DNA from: Hypholoma sublateritium FD-334 SS-4
Taxonomy: Eukaryota; Basidiomycota; Agaricomycetes; Agaricales; Strophariaceae
DNA: 64,000 bases
Direction: 5' to 3'
Assembly (NCBI GenBank): GCA_000827495.1
Contig: KN817536.1
Location: 410,067-474,066 of the forward strand
In this document: one piece after another, positions 45,480-56,783 of the stretch
Position numbering within the stretch: position 1 is the first letter of the stretch
Layout: each line of letters starts with the position of its first letter
Program-made: the position numbers and the translations under genes
Notes under the pieces: generated by a model
Database searches by the model: none
Seen by the model: the letters and a program-made list of their open reading frames with translations, nothing else
What the model was told of the DNA's origin: nothing

Positions 45480-46672
45480 AACATACGGGTGGCATATGAC
45501 TGAAGACCATACCAGGGCGCGTGAACCGTCCAGCTTCTGTGCTTTCAAACCACGAAATGGAAAGATGCGTAAAATATACCGCCACATCTATGTAGTGGGG
45601 CAGCGAACGCCTGGTCGAAGAGAAAATCTGGTAGCGATGAATGGAGAAAGCGCATACTGCCGTCTTCGCTTGCAATGACCGACGCCAGGTCATGTACGTC
45701 GGCCTCTGACACGGCAAAGAAGGGGCGGTGGGCTGAAATTTCGTCCCAATGATGCTGTAGACGAGGATATCGGTCGCCGCCTGTAAATCCCGCACTTGCG
45801 AGAATACAATGCATCGAAATGCGCGAAGGGCGTCGCTAATCCGGACCGACGGGGTCCGCGGATGATGTCGAGCTGGCGTGCGGGGTGTGGGCGTGCGGAA
45901 GGGAGGAAGGGCATGTCAACCGAAGCATACATGAACTGGCTGGACGATTTGTCCGCGAATTCGTGCGCCACGGCTTCGGAAGGCCAGTCGCGCGCAAGGT
46001 GGCTTATCGAATGCGAGACGTTGTTGTCGAGGATGCGGCGGAGTCGGAGTCCTCAGCTGGGAGGTGGTGGTCGTCTAATGGTGTCCGCCGTAGAGTTTTG
46101 CTAGCTTGTGGGTATCGAAATGCCAATTTGAGGTGGTTTTCTGCCCGGCTGCCGAACGGGGCTATGATTGGAGAGTCGTTTGTGTTGAGAAATTTGGCAA
46201 AAGTGTGTATAATGATGCGTTGGGTGTCGTCGCCGCCGTCGATTATGAGCACCCGCCTCGCAGACAGTCCAAACTGCTGTACCATCCGACTGGGAAGGGG
46301 CTCGACACTTACCTCGTCTAGCTGTGAAGTGAAAGACTGTTTGAAAATGAGACGATTTAACTTGATCAGACGGCGAGAATAACGTCCTCTGCTGCACAAG
46401 CATGGTGATTTGATAGGCAACAGTAACAACCAGTGGTCGAATGTTGCACCTGACATGATCAGCGCGGGAGAAACGTGCGACTAGGATGCCGCGCGCTATC
46501 CACAGCTCAGCTATGGACTGGCATATTGCCGATTTCCCTGCATCGTCCGTGCCACGTCCTTGGCTATCTGTTCCAATGTTGCCGGTATTACAGCTGTGCG
46601 TAGTGGTGTTCTCATGGCATCGTGGCGCGCCGATTCTATGCTCGGAATTGTGGATCTCAGAGGCTGCCTGCG
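45480..46672 (-). pseudogene. Relic of a NACHT/STAND-type P-loop NTPase
   Basis: Agaricomycete genomes carry large families of NACHT NTPases thought to act in self/non-self recognition. Motifs appear in the right order on the - strand but in different frames: AASEIHNSEHRIGAPRCHENT (46670-46608), a P-loop-like GTDDAGKSAICQSIAE (46553-46506), RPLVVTVAYQIT near 46435, LDEVSVEPLPSRMVQQFG near 46320, VLIIDGGDD (Walker B position, normally IDGLDEC) near 46250, SRAENHLKLAF near 46150, SSSQFMYAS near 45950, HPARQLDIIRG and PFAHFDALY near 45850-45810, and GSMRFLHSSLPDFLFDQ near 45660-45610. At least two frameshifts and no continuous frame. The leading GPAGAG of the P-loop reads GTDDAG. No WD40 or TPR repeats were seen nearby. 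Confidence 0.7.
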
Positions 46673-47215
46673 GGTTGAAAACGAATCACGTCGAGATCAA
46701 ATCTCATACTCTAGAAATGAGGCCATACCTTTCTCTGTCAACCTGGCTCGATGTTTACGTGGACTAGACTGGCACCAATACCCCGCATTGCGGTGCTCAT
46801 CATGGGAAAATCGCGATCAGCTAATTAGGAGGGAGTATAAAGCGCCTCCTACGAATTAACGACGTCCTAATTCTGTCTCGTGCAGGAAATAACAAGCGTG
46901 CCATTTTGTTCCGCAGAATCACTCCCAAGGGGACTGTCACAAATACACAATCACATTCAGTTCCTTCGTTGTAGTCACATTATGCTGCGCCCAGACTGGC
47001 TCATGCTGACCTTCACCTCTGACGCAATGGCCAGCCTCTGTGTGAGAGACGGCAGCTTCATGCATGCCTCTGGCTTGCCCCGACCTTCTGTGCATCAACT
47101 ACTACTCACATCCACATATCACTGAATTTTGCGCTCAGGATTCCGCAGCGCCGTACGCATGAATTGGGGGGTATAAGGATGGAGGATATTGATAGCGTGA
47201 GCAATGAGAATACAG
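46673..47215. other. Intergenic, about 540 bp
   Basis: Probably the decayed N-terminal side of the NTPase relic plus the 3' flank of MDM10. No motif recognised. Confidence 0.4.
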
Positions 47216-48672
47216 TTATTCGGAGCTGAAGAACGCGACTTCGAGGCCGAGAGATTTGATGGGCTTCGCGCGGCTCGAGAGGTCGGAGACAACGCCGAGG
47301 CTCACGAGCATGTTGCGCAGCCGGCCCTCCCACATCAGCGAAACGTCCTGGCGGGTGGAAAGTTAGCTTGCGAAGGGAGACTGAAAACGGTTGGGGTACC
47401 CACATTATTCGTTGATGCGCGGGCCTTGACGACGCCGTTGACGTCGGGCAGCAATGTGGGCGTCGGTGGTGGCTGGTCAACTATCGGCTCTGGCGAGGTG
47501 GATGTGTCGGCCGCAAGCGTGGAGGAGGGTGGGCGACGTAGCCACCACTCGACACCCATTGCCCACTCGCTTTCGAAGCTGTATACGTTGAAGTCAAAGC
47601 GCGAGCTGAGCGCGAGGTCCGGTGAGACGCGTGCAGTGTATGCGCTCGAGATGTGCCCAAGCATCGGGTTGAAGAGCGCAGTGATCGTTGTCGGGGGCTG
47701 AAGGGGTGGGATCCGTGGCGGCATCGCGGCGGTGGGGGATGGTGGTGGCACCTGGAAGGACGGTGGCGTCGCGTCGGGCTGCGTCGTGAAGCGGATGCCG
47801 GTAGACACGCCCGCGCTGCGCTCCTTCGCGCTAAAGTAGAACTCGGCGCCCACAGATACGCGGCCCTTGAGCCCACCCTCGACTGCGTCCTCCTCGTCCA
47901 CGCGCTTCACGGCTGCGTTCGCGCCCCCACCTGCACCAGACACCTCTGCGCCGCCACGCCGCCCAAAGTTGTGCAGTACACGCACGCCGAGCATTGCATC
48001 TTCCGCGCTGTATGTGTACTCTGCGCACCAGCGCCCGATGTCGTGTTGCAGGTTGAGCATCACGTTCGACATGTCAGCCTTCGTTCCGCGTAGTGCCGGC
48101 GGGTCGGATATCGCGGAGAGCGAGGCCTGCAGCGTTGGCGAGAGCCGTGTCGAATATAGAGCATCCAGACGCCCCGTGGGTAGGAAGAGACGGCCATAGA
48201 GAAGGTAGTCTGCGCACGTCAGCGCCGGGCGAGGATAGTCGGGTAAGGGGGTACGCACCACGGTTAGGCACCAGCTCGCCGGCGAGCCACTCTTCACTGC
48301 GTGCCTCGGGGCGCCGCGGGTGGTCGTACACACGGAAGCGCTCAACCATGTCCTTGAAGCGCACGTTTCCCGAAGACCGTACGTCAAGGTCGCAGGAGGT
48401 GAAGATGTATCCGACGGAGCCCTGAAGCGAAGGCATCGCGGTCATCGCGTACGTGGTCTTGAAAAGCGCATTGGGCGATTTGGAGACAGCAAAGTGCAGC
48501 CCGTGCGGGACAGTGAAGTCAAGGAGCGCTGGTTAAAATCAGACAGAGACTGTGAACGAGTGGTTTGGGACGCACCACTCGAGGATCGGGTGAGATTTGC
48601 GTAGAGGTTATCTTCGTTCCAGCCAGTGGCCTTGTAGTAGCTGCGCAGGACGTAGGACGCAAATGGGTGCAT
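47216..48672 (-). CDS. mdm10: Mitochondrial distribution and morphology protein 10 (Mdm10), ERMES/SAM beta-barrel
   Basis: Outer-membrane beta-barrel of the ER-mitochondria encounter structure; also works with the SAM complex. It starts at the ATG at 48672 with [20 protein letters not shown], the family N-terminus, and continues [20 protein letters not shown] and [13 protein letters not shown] near 48425. Next are [20 protein letters not shown] across an intron near 48210, [19 protein letters not shown] near 48070, an insert of Pro-rich sequence near 47740-47690, [20 protein letters not shown] near 47600, and a last exon [19 protein letters not shown] ending [10 protein letters not shown] with TAA at 47216. 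Four or five exons; about 420 residues. No break seen. Confidence 0.9.
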
Positions 48673-48995
48673 GAACGGGCGTGGAGAAGGGACGGAGTTA
48701 GGTGTGCCCTCGGCAACCGGCAACCGCCTCCGACATCGTTCAGTAACAAACAAGTGTCCATTTTAAAATCTACTTCATGTACATACATGCCATCTAAAGT
48801 GAACCTCTCCTACTTCCTCGTTCCCCCGGCCTCTGGCTTCAGTCCAGCGATATATTTTCGCGTCTTCCTCACCATCCTGATCAGTCTGATATAGTCGTAG
48901 TTGCATGCGCACCCCTTCTTCTGGGTTGACTTCGTCCCCTTGCGAAGAAGGTACGTACGATTCATCTGTGTCACAATTAAGTCGAGGACCACGCT
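48673..48995. other. Intergenic, 323 bp
   Basis: Between two - strand genes. It holds the MDM10 promoter and the 3' flank of the SWSAP1-like gene. The frames here are shadows. Confidence 0.5.
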
Positions 48996-49853
48996 CAGAT
49001 GGGCTCGATCTGACCGTCTTCAAATACACCCACCCATCGAAAGAGCTTCTCCACGAGTGGTAGAGCCAGTATTTTATGAGGCTGGTGCCCATCTCCGTCC
49101 TTCGATGGCTGCGATGTGAGTGGCAGCTTGAGCTTGTCTAGCTGCGAGTCGAACAAGACAAATTTAGGAGGGACGCTGCCGCTGGATTCACTGTCAACGA
49201 GTTCTGCGAAAAGGTATGGGAAAGGGAAACCTTGTCAAGTTGGCTACCAAGGCGAAAGCGCGTGTGACGAGATTGAGATACGAGGAAAGTGTTACAGATG
49301 GACTGGTTGTTTTTTCATGTCAATGTAAGGTGAAGGGCAGTTGGGGGGACGTACGAGGACATTGATGGGTCGACTGAAGGCAGAAAATACCGCGAAGGCT
49401 CCGCTAGTACGACGAGGCTCGGTGCGACAGCTTGTGCCGTTTTTGGATGCAAACCCGCGGACTGATTTTCGGTACCCGGGACGCACAACATGGACAGCAC
49501 CAGCGAGAGATGCACGGGCGTCGGGGGGTAGCTACGTCACAAACGGTATCTGTGAGCATGCGCAAACCGCCGGCACTAGACTGCACGGTTTACAGCAAGG
49601 TGACGCTGGTCGCCAGCGCGGCATTCCTGCCGGTACCAGAATTCGCGTATAGCCAATGGTCATTCAACCGCAGTATCGCGTCCTTGAACAATGTGCGCGA
49701 CGGCGCGAGGATCAGCGCGTGCGCTTGCGGACCCAGCTCCGAGTTTAGGGTGAGTGCGAGATGGATCGGGGCGGAGGAGTGGTATGGTCCAGTGATAAGA
49801 AGCGTCGGGAAGCCAGGGAGTAATGGTCCAGGTTGCGGGAAAAGGGAAACCAT
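48996..49853 (-). CDS. Small RecA-fold candidate resembling SWSAP1/Shu-complex subunits
   Basis: Four exons join cleanly: MVSLFPQPGPLLPGFPTLLI ... NAALATSVTLL (49853-49594); a second starting YPPTPVHLSLVLSMLCVPG and including APSLVVLAEPSRYFLPS; a third PSVTLSSYLNLVTRAFALV; and a last SGSVPPKFVLFDSQLDKLK ... KLFRWVGVFEDGQIEPI ending at a TGA at 48996. Introns are 62, 50 and 49 bp. The product is about 232 residues. Layout matches the RecA-like SWSAP1 group: LLITG strand-loop at the Walker A position, a YPPT segment before a helical stretch, then a hydrophobic SLVVL strand at the Walker B position. The Walker A lysine is missing (GPYHSSAP), as in non-catalytic Rad51 paralogues. If right, it would act with Rad51 in recombination. 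The assignment rests on layout, not a search. Confidence 0.5.
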
Positions 49854-49971
49854 ACTAAGGGTTCGTTCGGATCTGAGAATACTTGTCGTAAGTAAGTACT
49901 ACATAAATTATAGCATAAAATTCAAATCATGAATGTAATTCATTTGGTAGTATTTGGCGCGAGGACAAACA

Positions 49972-50008
49972 AGACGTGTCCACGTGGATTACGTGATCTG
50001 CCACGTCT
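49972..50008. promoter_or_regulatory. UPRE-like ACGTG cluster upstream of SEC61 alpha
   Basis: AGACGTGTCCACGTGG at 49972-49987 and GCCACGTCT at 50000-50008 (reverse AGACGTGGC) supply several ACGTG cores within 37 bp. They lie 73-110 bp upstream of the SEC61 start codon. The reverse of the second box closely matches the ACGTGGC unfolded-protein-response core. Inference, supported by similar boxes at GRP94. Confidence 0.45.
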
Positions 50009-50081
50009 GGAAAGTGGTGAGGTGGCGACGAGCGGTGTAAACTCCTTCTCCTTCCCCAACACTACAAGCGACCCTTTCAAC

Positions 50082-51910
50082 ATGAGCGGGTGTATGTTTT
50101 CGTTCCATTTATCAACGATAATCCACTAACCCGCCTGCAGTCCGGTTCCTCAATCTTGTCCGGCCTTTCCTCCCCATACTCCCCGAAGTCTCGTCGCCAG
50201 ATCGCAAAGTTTGTTCGCTCCGTCACATATTCCACAGACCGCGCCTGATCCACTTTCCAGGTTCCTTTTAACCAAAAAGTACTATGGACCGCCGTTACTC
50301 TGCTCATCTTCCTCGTCTGCTCGCAAGTGCCGTTGTACGGTATCATGTCGTCGGACTCGTCAGACCCTCTGTACTGGATGCGCGTCATCCTCGCCTCGAA
50401 CCGCGGAACGCTTATGGAGCTCGGAATTACACCCATTATCACATCTGGCATGATCATGCAGCTGCTCGCGGGCGCTAACCTCATCGACGTCGACTTTGGC
50501 CTCAAGGAGGATCGCGCGCTGTTCAGCGGTGCTCAGAAGCGTGAGTTTTTCCCCGCCATTCCTATTTTCGTGTCGTATGCGGGTCATTCTGGCCTTCGCG
50601 AAGCATCACCGCCTTCTACCATCCGACATGTTACATCATACCATATGCCATCGTCATGCTAATTTACTTACAGTGTTCGCTCTCATCATCGCCCTCGGCC
50701 AGGCTACCGTCTACGTGCTCACCGGCCTCTACGGTCAACCCAAGGATCTCGGTGCCGGTGTCTGCCTCCTGCTCATCATCCAGCTTATCGTGGCCGCCCT
50801 CATTGTCATCCTCCTCGATGAACTGCTTCAGAAGGGCTATGGACTCGGAAGCGGCATCAACTTGTTCATCGCTACCAACATCTGCGAGAGCATCGTCTGG
50901 AAGGCCTTCTCGCCCACCACCGTCAACATCGGCCGCGGCAGCGAGTTTGAGGGCGCCATCGTCGCCCTCTTCCACCTACTCTTCACCTGGCACGACAAGG
51001 GCCGCGCTCTTCGTGAGGCCTTCTGGAGGGAGCGTCTCCCCAATGTTATGTCGCTCTTCTCGACTGTCGTTATCTTCGCCGTCGTCATCTACCTCCAGGG
51101 ATTCCGCATTGAGATCCCCGTCAAGAGCAACCGCTTCCGCGGCCAGCGTGGTACCTACCCCATCAAGCTATTCTACACCTCGAACATGCCTATTATGCTC
51201 CAGAGTGCCCTCACCTCAAATGTTTTCATAGTCTCCCAGATGCTTGCGTCTCGCTTCCCCAGCAACATCCTCGTAAAGATCCTTGGTGTCTGGGAGGTGC
51301 GTGCGCCTGCTATTTCGTTATTGGTGTTTCTAACTTGTTTTGTTTAGCCGCTCGAAGACTCGCCCCAGCTTCGTGCGACTCAGGGTATCTCGTACTATAT
51401 GTCACCTCCCCACACCATCAAGGAGGCCATCCTTGATCCCATCCACACCGCGATCTATATCACTTTCATGCTCTCCGCCTGCGCCCTATTCTCCAAGACA
51501 TGGATTGAAGTGTCCGGCAGCGGCCCCCGCGATGTTGCCAAGCAGCTCAAGGACCAACAAATGGTGAGACTCTTCTGCATTGTTGGAGGGCGTTTTACTT
51601 ACCATTGTACCAGGTTATGGCTGGCCACCGTGAAGGCTCGATGTACAAGGAGCTCAAGCGCATTATCCCTACTGCGGCTGCGTTTGGCGGTGCGATCCTC
51701 GGCCTCCTCTCCGTCGCCGCCGACCTGTCGGGTGCGATCGGCAGCGGCACCGGTATTCTCATGGCCGTCACGATTATCTACAGCTGTGAGTCTCTTTGTG
51801 CCGTGTCAGGAGACAATGCACTGACGCGTTTATGCACTTGCTCAGACTGGGAAATTGGCATGCGCGAGTCGGCTGGTGCGGACATGGGAGGGTTCAGTGA
51901 CTTGCTGTAA
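50082..51910 (+). CDS. sec61: Sec61 alpha subunit of the ER protein-conducting channel
   Basis: Forms the ER translocon pore. The start codon opens a tiny first exon (MSG-) followed by an intron, then [20 protein letters not shown]. Continuing: [20 protein letters not shown] near 50320, [19 protein letters not shown] near 50415, [20 protein letters not shown] near 50817-50880, [20 protein letters not shown] near 51110-51170, [20 protein letters not shown] near 51394-51455, [20 protein letters not shown] near 51490, [19 protein letters not shown] near 51617, and a last exon ending [14 protein letters not shown]. About 478 residues, the usual length. Seven exons. Intact. Confidence 0.96.
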
Positions 51911-52242
51911 GCCTGCTTTTGATGCTACGAGCGGGTCCAGTCAAGCGGGCATCTTGGTCTCGGCGGACAGACTGGCGCGTTGTGCGTGTGTACGTCGTTG
52001 GTGTTGGGGGGAAAGCGAATGGGAGACAGGGCAGAGCATTAATTTATACCCCCCGGGTGACTAAAGAGTATTTGCGCGCGGCGTCAAAAAGGCAGTGATA
52101 CGTTGCGTGTCGGGAGAGGTTTCGGGTACTGTTATCATTACATTTACTACTAGCACTGCATGCACAACCAAATACAGTGTAATACCACTCCTTCGCACAA
52201 GTGATTATGCCTCCCCCGCCTTGTGAATGATAAATCTCCTGC
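51911..52242. other. 3' flank of sec61, about 330 bp
   Basis: No gene seen. It ends at the MITE target site. Confidence 0.5.
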
Positions 52243-52244
52243 TA

Positions 52245-53012
52245 CTATCATGCGCAACGGAATGCAAAAGTGATCTAGTAATGCAAAACGCGGTCTACAG
52301 AGAGCAATTCTTGGTCGTTTTTTGAGATTTTTTGATATTCTGGTGCGCNTAAACGTGGTGCATAATCNCTCCGAGTTTCATAAGGCGAATCGTCTTAGTT
52401 GTTCTACAACTGCTTCGTCTATTTCTAAAAATACACTTTTTTATTAACATTCCTTACTGTTTTGTAATTTNTGCCTCTTAACAAGCACNGAATGGTTTGA
52501 AAAATNTCCTGTATGTAAACATACTGCACATTTATCCGTACCTCAACTTATAGACTCACAGCTTTCGGAATGCAAGTGGAAAACGGGTGCGTGACATTAA
52601 TCGTGACGCTAGTCTCGCTGTCTTGGGGTGTGACNATCTGTGACAAAAGGCATAACATCATCTCATCTACCATCCTGTTTATAAANNGCCTGTATAAGAG
52701 GAGTTAAAATTTGTTGGGTCAGTAGATACTATGTAGNTCAAGGNCTGGTAAAAATTTNAGCATGATTTCATGCTTTAAAATGGCGGAAACACCAAAGCAG
52801 CAAAAATATTGGCCTGAAAAGTGTATTTTTAGGAATAGACGAAGCAGTTGTAGAACAACTAAGACAATTGGCCTTATGAAACTTGGGAGGATTATGCACT
52901 ACGTTTAGGCGCACCAGAATATTAAAAAATCTCGCAAAACGACCAAGAATTGCGCTCTGTAGACTGTGTTTTGCATTACTGGATCACTTTTGCATTCCGT
53001 TGCACGTGATAG
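52245..53012. mobile_element. 768-bp MITE with about 197-bp terminal inverted repeats and TA target duplication
   Basis: The left arm (52245-52442, starting CTATCATGCGCAACGGAATG) is the reverse complement of the right arm (52815-53012, ending CATTCCGTTGCACGTGATAG) with only scattered mismatches. Both ends abut TA (52243-52244 and 53013-53014). The core of about 370 bp has no coding capacity. Long arms plus TA duplication fit a nonautonomous Tc1/mariner-pogo element. The left arm contains several Ns. Confidence 0.85.
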
Positions 53013-53014
53013 TA

Positions 53015-53337
53015 TAAATTAAAAAGACATGTACACGTCCTTTGCACATGATCACTCCCCCGCACAATGCCGATTTACTTCGTCAAATTAAGGCAGATTC
53101 CCTCAAAATTTTCAGGGTTTATTCTACCCTATTATATGTACATTTGGTCAAAATTTGAATTTTTTCGGATTGCAGACAATTGTGGTAGAACAGATATTAA
53201 GGCAAATCTCCATCAATCTCAAAAAATGAGTAAATCAAAATGGCCATCACGCATTTTTTAATGCAGCTATCAGCCTATTTATTTTTTTCCTGTCTACGCA
53301 TTTAGTACAGCTACAATTTGGTCAAGGAATCAAGGCG
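53015..53337. other. AT-rich 5' flank of the pogo-like transposase
   Basis: No gene seen. Probably the 5' region of the transposon; no inverted repeat was matched to its 3' side. Confidence 0.4.
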
Positions 53338-55804
53338 ATGGGGCAAAACAAAGTGGATGGCGGAGAACGTGACATCAACAAACCACTCCTGCACACACAT
53401 GACAGGCGCTCATGGTGTCCACCTAATCTCCACGCTGTTCATCAGCTTCTATTTGACTGCCGAGCTCCGGGAATCTCGCCCATGCATGTAGAAATGCCTT
53501 GGCGTGCACTATCCGATCACATGAAGGCCCAACAGGCACAGAAAACCATGGATTCGCGCATGAAAGCAGCTGTGAAAGAGTATGAGGATGAGCAAAAAAA
53601 ACCAAAATTACAACAATGAGGGCTGCGGCCCATTTCAGAAAAGCATGGTGTTAAATACCAAACTCTTCACAACCAAGTCAATGGCAAACGTACCTTAACA
53701 GCCTTCAATGCATCAAAAAAGAAGCTCACACACACCAAAGAGCATGTTCTTGTCAATTTCATCATGCAATCTGCCGATCGTGCACTCCCACTGTCCATCA
53801 AAAACATCAGAAGACACGCCAATGAAATATTAAAAGGAAGAAACACATCTGGTTCGGTTGTGGGCATCCAATGGGTGGGGAGGTTTCTTGATTGATACTG
53901 TGAAGAGCTACAAACACATTGGTCCAGTCTGTTGGCCACAGAAAGGGCAAAATCACTGAATCCAGAGGCAGTGAAAGCTTGGTTCAATCTTGTCGAGAAG
54001 ATGGTGCGCGATCAAGATGTCAGTCCAGAGAATATTTATGGAATGGACGAGAGCGGATTTCCACCTTCTAATCAAGGACGTCAGTATGTGGTTGGTAGAT
54101 GAGGATCAAAGATCCAACACAAAGCAGGAAATGGAAATCAAGAGAATGTCACTGCTCTTGTTACAATCTATGCCGATGAATCAGTCCTGTAGCCCACCAT
54201 CATCTTCAAGGGGCAGAACTTCATGAAAAAGTGGGGAGAAGATAATGTCAGTGGAGCGTCGTGAGTTATACATTAGATTAACTTTGCCTTCTCAAATGTC
54301 TAATATCCGATCTGTTAGACTTTGTCACTTGGAGAATGGATGGACTGACAGTGAGCTTGCTTTATCCTGGATCAAGAAAGACTTTGATCATCTTACCTGA
54401 GAGAAAGCCACTGGTCAGAAGTGCATTCTCATCATGGACGGACACAGCTCTCATTACACGGCCGATCTTCTGGAATATTGTCTTGCAAATAACATTGAAA
54501 TTCTTGGTTACCCACCACACTGTACACACGCACTCCAAGGTCTTGATGTCATCTGTTTTGCAAGGATGAAAGAATGCTGGAAGGAAGAAATCAATAAGTT
54601 CAAGGAAGAACACATGAGAGGAGTCAACAAGGAAGACTTCTGCAGAGTTTTTGGATGTGCGTTCCTGGGTGCTTTCACCACCACAACTATCAAGTTGGCC
54701 TTTTCAGCAACAGGTATCTATCCTTTCGACTGCAATGTGATTACCACAGAGCAGATGAAGCCCAGTGAGGCAACATCAACAGTGGCTTTGTCCTCGCTCA
54801 CGATGCCTAGCCCAGTGTGCACAACACTCACAGCAATGGCCAATCACACGTTCACGCACCTGGAGGTCCACCCCAATTCACCAGAACAACAACAATTAAA
54901 CCCTCCTGTTATAAACAGCCCATCAGCCTCTGTTTTCACCAGTCCAATGGGGCCGTTTCATTTGATACCTAGCACCCCATGTCCCCATCAGAAGCGCCGA
55001 CATGATGGTGATCCTAATGTCCTGGACACACCTTCAAAGTGCATGTGGCTTCTAGGAGCAGCCCTTGGGAGCACATCAGCAGGCTCAATTTTGTTGTCAA
55101 AAGCAAAGGTTACTCACCTCGAAATGTCTGAAATCATCAAGGCTCCAATAATTCAGCATGAGGACCCCACATTTCCTGAGCCAGATTGGTCCCTCCTTAA
55201 ACCTAATGCTCCCCTACAGCATCAATCACAGGCAAAACTAGAGCAGATGATTGAAGAACTCACATTGAACCTTTCATTGGTGTACCAAATGATTGTCGGA
55301 CAGCGGGGCATTATTGAAGCAGCAAATGCACAGCTTCTCATTCAAAACCTTGGGATGATAAAGATGAACTGGGCTCTGCATGAGAAGGAGGGGGGGGAAA
55401 ATAAAGATCGCACTGTTCTCAAATTATCTCCAAATGGCAAAGGTCTACATCTTACTGATGTGGAGTTAATCCAATCCAAATGAGATCAAGAGAATGCCAA
55501 GCTGCAGGAGCAAGCAGACAAAGCAAGTCGTAAACCAGCCCAAGGTGATTGGAAGGCCGAGAAGGAGCAGATTGAGGTTCTGTGGAAGGAAATGCAGAGA
55601 GATCATGCTTTAGCGGTTTGCGCATGGCAGGAGCATTGTGAGCAGTTGAAGCAGGCTGGAGCAAAGAAAAAAGACTTGCTGAAGAAGCCCAAGCTTGCAC
55701 TCAAGCCCACACTCAAGAAAGTCACAGAAGATAAGGAGGACAATGGGGACAATGAGGATGGGAGTGAGAGTGATAGCGATGATGGCAATGATGGCAATGA
55801 TTAG
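53338..55804 (+). mobile_element. Degenerate pogo/Tigger-type DDE transposase gene
   Basis: Two exons (about 53338-54259 and 54319-55804) with one 59-bp intron. The likely start is an ATG at 53521. Read in one frame per exon: KHGVKYQTLHNQVNGKRTL (Psq-type helix-turn-helix) near 53643, ADRALPLSIKNIRRHANEI near 53774, IYGMDESGFPPSNQGRQYVV near 54031 (first Asp), CILIMDGHSSHYTADLLEY near 54421 (second Asp), GYPPHCTHALQGLDV near 54505, then a low-complexity stretch and a coiled C-terminus ending in Asp/Gly-rich repeats. Six in-frame stops: TGA at 53617, 53893, 54100, 54398 and 55481, and TAG at 54190. Five fall where CGA (Arg) fits. The element is inactive but little diverged otherwise. Terminal inverted repeats were not found. 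Confidence 0.85.
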
Positions 55805-55859
55805 AAGTTGTGAGAATGGGATGGTAACACCTGTCACATGTGCGTGAAGGAATCATTTT

Positions 55860-55949
55860 CACATAGGATAGTTACCCTATATAGTATATAATGACTCATC
55901 AGTGATCTACAATGTCCCATCATTAATGGTGACAGTTGCCATCAATGGC
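55860..55949 (+). repeat. Direct repeat A, left copy
   Basis: Starts CACATAGGATAGTTACCCTA and is base-for-base identical to 63873-63962. It is interrupted on its right by the 783-bp insertion and resumes at 56733. Confidence 0.9.
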
Positions 55950-56732
55950 AAGGTTTTGACTTTTAGCGGTACGCACGTGATACAACAATATTGTGTAATT
56001 CGCTCATAAATATTAATTATTGTACGGTAATTACACGTGACAACACCAAGATCTTCCCGGGCCTGCGGTGGCCATTTGCCATTGTCTCTTGCTCATCAAC
56101 CACCACCATGATCGGTCGCTCCCCTTCCGCTTCCTTCTTCCACCGACCCGGATAGCAACGACCACGGCGCGTCAAATCAGAAAATGTGCTCTGTGCTCCG
56201 GATGGGTGCACCTCTCCCATAGGGCCGTATTACTANGTAGGCCCGGAATAGCAACAAGCACNTNGGTCATCAACATGGGTGCGANGAGGACCGGTCGACC
56301 CTGGACGCGTCGCCGCAGGCGGAAATCACTGGAANACAGGTGGTTTGGCTCAGGAGCGCTGCACCACGCGTGAGAGCTGACCATGGGTCGAGTCAAGGNG
56401 TGTGTCGNGTGCCACACGGCGCCGCGTTGGGTGCTAATCAGCGNNTGTGCCGCACACTACTTATTGTACTTACTGTCGTAATAAATCCGCAATACATTTT
56501 ATTTTCCAATAATTGCCAAATGCAAGGGACTCTCTCTTGAGTTCCTGCGCTGATTTATGCTAGAGTGATTGAGCTCAAATTGCCTGCCACCAAGATGCCA
56601 CCCTGACAAGCGCAGTGGGCGCGCTCGCACTTGGTCAAAATTTGCTAACTTTGCTAACCTCTTGCTAACTGGACTTAGCATTATGTTTGTCAGCCCTCGT
56701 ATCACGTGCGTACCGCTAAAAGTCGCCAACTT
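55950..56732. mobile_element. 783-bp nonautonomous insertion with about 34-bp inverted ends, hAT-like
   Basis: It interrupts a sequence that exists uninterrupted at 63873-64000. CAATGGC (or TCAATGGC) is duplicated at 55943-55949 and 56733-56739, giving a 7-8 bp target duplication. The ends pair: left GACTTTTAGCGGTACGCACG (from 55958) and right, reversed, the same 20-mer, with outermost bases less well matched. No transposase is encoded; the interior is GC-rich with several Ns. An 8-bp duplication would indicate the hAT superfamily. Confidence 0.85.
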
Positions 56733-56783
56733 CAATGGCAACCAACATATGTCACATCAGTAACAGGGGCAATGGGAACAAAC
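56733..56783 (+). repeat. Direct repeat A continued (segment B), left copy
   Basis: Begins CAATGGCAACCAACATATGT. It is identical to 63956-64000 as far as the window shows, continuing repeat A across the insertion. Confidence 0.88.

Noticed and set aside
48996..49260. Frameshift in the SWSAP1-like gene near 49220
   Set aside because: Two natural-looking frames overlap there, but a 49-bp GT-AG intron (GTTTCC...ATCCAG) joins them in phase, so no frameshift is needed.
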